Assembly (NCBI GenBank): GCA_013365365.1
Contig: JABVXU010000853.1
Span: 1 to 17,990 of the forward strand
From: Cruorifilaria tuberocauda
Lineage: Eukaryota; Nematoda; Chromadorea; Rhabditida; Onchocercidae
Reading direction: 5' to 3'
Length of the DNA: 17,990 bases
Notes under the pieces: generated by a model
Databases searched by the model: none
What the model was told of the DNA's origin: nothing
Seen by the model: only the letters and a program-made list of their open reading frames with translations
Program-made: the position numbers and the translations under genes
Shown: piece after piece, positions 8,401 through 15,114 of the stretch
How positions within the stretch are numbered: position 1 is the first letter of the stretch
Layout: each line of letters opens with the position of its first letter

Positions 8401-11400
8401 TTTCTTCAACTTTTCATTTTGTTAATTGCTAATTAAGAAATCAAAGAATAAAAATTACGAACTAATTTGTCAGTTTGAAATTAATGTTAGCAGAATATAT
8501 TTCTTAGTTTCCACATCCTATTAACCTGTATTTTAATTATTAGGTAATACTCATTAATAAGTAATACTCATTAATAGGTAACACTCATCTATTTTCGGAG
8601 TAAAAATTTGATCTATGTTAAAGTAGTGAAGCAAAATTACTGCGAAAAAAGAATTTGTCGAAGTTGTAGTAAGAGTTACTAAATTTTAACTTAGTTAAAT
8701 GCGCTCTTAATCTAATTAATCTAATTAGATCGATACAGTACAAATATGCTTGAATTTTCCAAACTTCTACATTGCTAAAATCATAATAAAAAATTTACAT
8801 ACGCTATATTTGTATTGTAGGTGATTTACGGAAGTTAATTTACTTTCCGATCTTAAATTATCCCGATCCTGACTTAGTGCATCGTTTACAGGTAAAACCG
8901 GTGAAACCGATAAGCTACCCAACATTAGTTAATTAATTGACTAAACTAATAACTTTTATAATTGTTTCCCAATCAGATAGCATAAAAAAAACAAAAGTAA
9001 AATCAAAATTGATTTTCGAAAAATTAAAATGTAATCAATTAATTTTCTAACTGACACAACAATTGAATGGTTGCTTCCACTGAAATGTCTTATTAAAAAA
9101 AAATTAAAATCCCAAGAATTTTCTATAGTTTCAATTCTTTAGGGAAGAAAACAAAATATCTTTCAAATTTTCCGGAAGAATGATCTTATCCATCAATAAA
9201 AATTCCATACTTTCACCCATTTATAGCTCAAATAAAACAACAATAACAATAACAACAATTAAAATAACAATAACAACAAGAACAACAACAATAACAATAA
9301 CAAAAGCAACGGTAACGTAACGATAATAAATATAGAATAATGCAATATAATAGAAATATAATATTGTGAAGTTTATCTTTTATCATTTAACTTATAAAAT
9401 ACTACTATTTGATCTTACTAATTAACTTATTATAAAAATTTAACACTTGACTTATTTGCTGTTTAATTTATAAAAATTTCAATACTTGATGATTATTTCA
9501 CTGATAACATTTAAGTCTTTACAAATTTCAATAATGCATATAAATTAACAATTGCTACAATTACATATGATTCAATTATATTGACTATTCATTTCTTGCA
9601 ACTATATTAGCTATTTAATTAGATTAACCTTAATTAAATTTAATTATTTAGCTGTTTAATTAAAAGTAATTTAAAGATTTACCTCGGGAACGCCGATTCG
9701 CCGACATGCTGCCAAGAAACTATCAACGTTACGTCGACATTTTGGCGGTGACAACGGTAGCTATAAAATTCTCTTCGTTTGAAAAAATATCATAGATTGA
9801 AAATTCACATGATCGGGAGTAGTATTTGATAAGGAAACTGATACTACAGGTAAAATTAAACCTATCACTCTTGAAATTAAACCTATCACTTCAGTTATAT
9901 CAGTACCACTGATTATCAGTACATCAACATATCATCTCATGTATCATATCAGCATATCGTATCATTTCAAATCAGATCATGAAAGAAGAAAAAGAAAAGT
10001 AACTCTAACGAGAATTAATCAAAAATAAAATTTCATTGAGAATTTATTTCTTAATCTAATTGTAATACAATCAATAAATCTAATATCTGTACAGAACTTA
10101 GTAAATCTAATACTGGTATTTAAATAAGAAAGTAACTTGTGTAGCAGTTCCTAAATCTTGACAGAGTAAATAAGTTAATTTAAAATGAATTGAGATATTT
10201 GGGTGAAATTAAACTAAATTTTAAACTTACTTACCTCTTCGGAAACTGGCGTAAATAAACTATTGACCGCACGTAAACGTATCCGATTAGCAAAATTACA
10301 TAATTTAACACCATCTGCTAATGAAGCTGATAATTGTGCTCGTCCTGATGGCAGTGTTATATTCAAGCGGCTTTCAAGAATCTGAAAATCAATTAAGAAA
10401 AATTTTGACAATTTTATTAAAAATTTTCAATGATAGCAATATATGCATGATTGATACAGTAGTAGCAATAAACAGTAAATCTTAGTAATAAAAAGTAAAA
10501 ATATTATGATAAGATATACAAAGTTTATTTTAATATTGATAATTAAGTTTCTTTAAGATATTGATAATTAAGTTTCTTATTTCATTATCTTATAAAGAAT
10601 TTTTAGAATCTATAAAAGTGAATTTGCAAATTTCCATGATTAATTTTAATCTATTAATTTACATTCATTGTTTATATCTCTTAGTTGCTATTTTACATAT
10701 TCCTTTGCTTTCTTAGCTAATTAAAAATTTCGTTAATTAACAGGTAATTTTTAATTTAAGAAAAAAAAAATTTACCTTACGCATATTTTCCACAATATTA
10801 CTACTATTATTGGTAACACCTGAACCAGTTCCATTTATTACTGTATGATTGATCGATGGACGATTCAATTTTGTATTTACTGTTCTCGTTGTTCCATTAG
10901 TTGTAACGAATTTTGATTCTGAAAATTTAAAAAAAAGAAGAAAATGTTTAGAAGTACAAGTCTTAAATTAAAATTGAAACAAATAACGAATTGAATTTGA
11001 AATTAAAAAAGACGAATAATACAAAAGTGTATTTCTTTTAACGATTATAACTGTTCTTATGAAAATTTTAAATTTTAAATTTAATTTTCATAAATGTAAA
11101 ATTAATTTAGAAAACTAACTTGTCGATAATTCATTTGTACATGAATTATTTACACGTGTCGTAGCAGAATAACGCTTATCAGTAATGATTCGATTCGATA
11201 ATGGTTGAGTTGTTGCTGATGAACGTGAAATTGATGGCGTTGATTTGCTTGATGATAACGTACGTTTACCTTTCGTTGATAATACATTTGTAGTCTAAAA
11301 ATTTCAATTTTAAAATTGTTTGAAATCATAAATTTAAGTAAAAAATTCGGTGGATAATTAAAATCTTTACTTATATATCAATATTTGATTATTAAATTTT

Positions 11401-14400
11401 TTATCATTAAGTTAAAATTTGATAGCAATTGATTATGTTTTTGTTGTATTAGATGAATAGTACAGTATGAATAAAGTGAAATACAGTAAAGATAAAACGA
11501 ATAAAGTAAATTTAAAGATTTAAATTTGAAAAATATGTAGCAAAAATTTCATTTGAATTTATTTTTATACTAAAAATGGAAGGAAAAATATCCTCTGCTT
11601 ACAGCAATGGAAGATGAAACCGTATCCGATGGTGTTATAAAACGGATTGTTGTTTCCGAAGCACTTACATTTCCGGTTGATGAGGAAATGGATGCAACTG
11701 TTGAAATGGAATCTGTGATTAGATAACTATCGTTACCTGAAATTTGATGATATTAAATTTAAAATTTACTGTAATTTTTCTAAAATTTTACTAACTAAAC
11801 GGTTTAATAATACTTTATTTACAACTAAATAAATAAATTTAAATTAATTAAAATTGATAAACAAATATGATTTCGTTTTTAGTATTATTCAATTGATATT
11901 TTCATCCTTTTTAAGTTCAATTTTATGAAAAATTTTTTGATAAAATATCAATATTATATAAATATTAATTATCAACTTAATAAATTCAAATGCACTAATA
12001 AAGATCTAATAATGATAAACCTGAATTCGAATCTTCAATAACTGGTGATAAGCAACTTTGACTTTTCGTTGATGATAACGAATGATCGTTGATTGTTGAT
12101 GAAGATTTTTGATTATTTACATTCGTAACTTCAATTCTTCCTGTTTCTATCAAATCGGAATTGATAACTACTAATTGTGAATCATCGATCACTGTTGTTA
12201 TTTGATGATCAAAAGTATTTTGAGAATTACTACAACCAGTAGTATTCGTTCTACTCGTGGTACTAGTGGTTGTAATACTTGTAGTATAGTTACTAGTATT
12301 ATCACTAATTGTACTTAATTGAGAAATTGCTGTAGAACATTGAATGATACAATGCTGATCATTTAAATTTCGTTTTTCACTTTCAAGTGTATTATTATTC
12401 CTGATATCAGGTATCATTCCATTATTTTGTCTCTTACTGTCAACCATTTTTTTCGTTGTTGATTCTGGAAGAAGAAATAATATCTTTTTTTTCAAGAATT
12501 AAATAAATTATATGAAAAATTAAAAATAAAACAATGAAAAAAAAAAGATTGGAAAGTAACCTTGATTTACAGTAGTAGGAGGTTCACTGAAAGTTACAGT
12601 AGCAGTCATCGGTGTTACGATAGCTTGAGGTCTTTGAGTGGTAAATGACGATACAGTAGATGAATATGAATTGTTGGATGAAACAGTAATAGTAGAATTA
12701 CTGGAGTGTGAATCATTACTGATTGTAGTATACTGTTGTTGATACGTTGATAAGCCGTATAATCCATATGAATTTGATGAAGTTGTATTGGCAGCTATCT
12801 ATAAAAGTATAATTTGAATTGCTATTAAACAAATTTGAAATTAAAAATCAATAAAAATGAACATGCATATATATGACAGTAAGGAAAGATGCGAAGAATT
12901 GTGGAAAAGAGAAAAATGGAAGAATTGAGAATTGTTATCAATAATATTTTCATGATATGAAAAGTAACTGAAAGTAAAGTAGCTGATCTTTTCTCATCTT
13001 ACTTTCTTCCGCTTGTAAAAGTAAAGTAGCTAATCTTATTTTTCTTCCGCTTGTAAAAGTAAAATTAGCTAATCTTATTTTTCTTCAACTTGTAAAAGTA
13101 AAATATCTAATCTTTTCTCGCCTTACTCTTTTCCATTTATAAATTTAAATTTGAATTTCGGAATTAAAGTTACCCATTCTAAATATGCATTATGCTGGTA
13201 ATATTCAAATACAAATATTATATACAGTAATCCAGAGCGTAAGTAAAGAAAGTTATATTATTTAAGTAATTACAATAATATTCTAATATTTTAATAATTA
13301 ATAAAGAAACCTAACATTATTCGATTGCATTGAAGAAAGGAAAAAGCTATATACATGCAATATTTTAAATCCTCATGAAAATTTTTTTGATATCATTAAT
13401 TAATTAATTAATTAATTAGGAAATGATGCTAACACTAAGCAAGCATAATAATATTAAATTGAAAGATACAGTAAGATAGAACTATGAAAAATGAATGATT
13501 TGAATGCATGCTTTAAGAAAATTTAATAAATTTAAAAGAATAGAAAGTAAAATTTTAACTAACTCTAATCAATTTTAACAAATGATTAATTTTTGTGAAC
13601 TTTTTTCATTAAAAAAGTAAACAGTTAAAAATTTAAATTTAAGTTTAGATTTGGTATATGCAGAAAAGTATTTTATCCACTTCTTAATTATATCTCTCAT
13701 AATAATTCAAAATTCACTTTATTTAATAACACTTAGCAGTTTATTATCTCTATCATTGATTAAATACAAAAAATCGTTGTTATTACAATTATTAAAAAAA
13801 GTTGCTTTCCATTAATTGATAATTTAAATTTGAAATTTTAATTGAAAGAAGAGAAATAAATAGGAAAATATAGCAGGCGTTCGATAGAACACACATTTTG
13901 CTTAATTTTTATTTTGCCTTTTCAGTTTTCTTCTTTAGAACTTACCTGATTACAGTTCCAACAGAGAGAGAGAGAGAGAGAAAGCAACAGTAACAATATG
14001 TAATACTCAGATCAGACAAGAAAGTAGTAACTTTTTTTGATTCACTTGTATAGATTATGCCATTCCTAAAAAATATTTTAGCAATATCGTGTTTCATTAA
14101 TGAAATCTGAATAGATCATCTTTCATTTATGAATCGAATCAGGACAGTGATGATCAATCACTGTAACCTACTACGATCATTAACTATACTCTCTTTTCTT
14201 CAGAGTAATTTCTAATTGCTTTTAATATTTTTATTACTAACTGCAATTATTATTTCCATTTAGATCAAATTAGGTTAAAGACATTTTTGAATTATTAAAT
14301 CATTTTCCGATTTTCAAATTGATTCGCTGTCATTATTAGTTATATCATCAGATTATCATCATCATCGTTATCAGAGTTACAGCTAATTTCTCTTATCAAT

Positions 14401-15077
14401 TAAGCTTATCGCAAATATGTAAATTAATTTAATTAAAAAATTCATCTTCAACTCTTTCCAAGTCTTTTTTTTACGATCTTTCAACAACGAATAGTGGTAG
14501 TGATAGTTGGATGATAAGAAGAGTGATATGCAAATGAAGCAAAATGGAAAATAATAAGGAATAAATAAATTGTTGAAAGAATAAGTTTAGAGAAAAAGTA
14601 AGAGGAAAAAAGAAAGTAAATTAAATTTTGCTTTATTTTCTGCAAAGTTTAAATTAAAAAAGAAATCTGAAAAAGATTGTCATCATCAATTTCAAAAATT
14701 TATTCATTCAAATTGAATGAATAAATTTTTGAAATTCTTTTATAACTAATGTTAAAATGATTTTACTCAATCCATGATAATATGCAAAATTAAGCAATTT
14801 GTAGTATTTTCAACTTTTCCAGAATATATTATAGATGGATTACATAGAATTAAATTACCTTTAAATTCTTCAAATATTTTATAAAAATAATGGAAAATTA
14901 AGCAAAATAAATGATAGTTTTGAGATGCTTTAAAAAAATGCTTAAAATTCAACCTTTTGCGCATATGCATGCATCACTTCCTTCAATAGGTCACCGTTAC
15001 TACTGTTGCTAGCTGAATTATCCTTTAACCCCAAACCATTGATAGCAGCAATAGCTTCCCAATTCGATGATACTAGC

Positions 15078-15114
<37 letters not shown>

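Larger units (their letters stand above)
5474..9682 (-). other. Large 3' intron of the LRCH gene, hosting alternative exons
   Basis: A 4.2-kb AT-rich intron between the two halves of the CH domain. It contains the membrane-tail exon 7122-7232, the weaker candidate exon 8803-8868, an AAC-rich tract (9234-9318), a TA microsatellite, a 17-bp triple repeat and the hairpin 6863-6905. Elsewhere no coding signal is seen on either strand. Confidence 0.75.
12799..14953 (-). other. LRCH intron of 2.15 kb
   Basis: Donor GTTGAA and acceptor TTTTATAG. Contents are a 49-bp near-palindrome (14688-14736), an AG microsatellite next to a joined acceptor/donor motif (13941-13980), a TTAA-type microsatellite (13395-13418) and a tandem repeat of about 40 bp (12971-13138). 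No exon fits in phase. Confidence 0.8.

Noticed and set aside
11056..11092. AT-only inverted repeat (TATGAAAATT...AATTTTCATA)
   Set aside because: The arms are mostly A/T and could arise by chance in DNA of this composition.
11995..12495. Single-exon gene of 166 residues
   Set aside because: The internal acceptor (12466-12465) and donor (12020) fit the phase of both neighbouring exons; the ends beyond them are intronic.
13946..14021. Coding exon ending at the CAG-GTAAGT donor at 13946
   Set aside because: The open stretch has no start and its length would break the phase between the flanking exons.
14767..14970. Short - strand ORF of 67 residues
   Set aside because: Only the first few codons overlap the Gln-rich LRCH exon, in another frame. 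The rest is AT-rich intron with no family resemblance.
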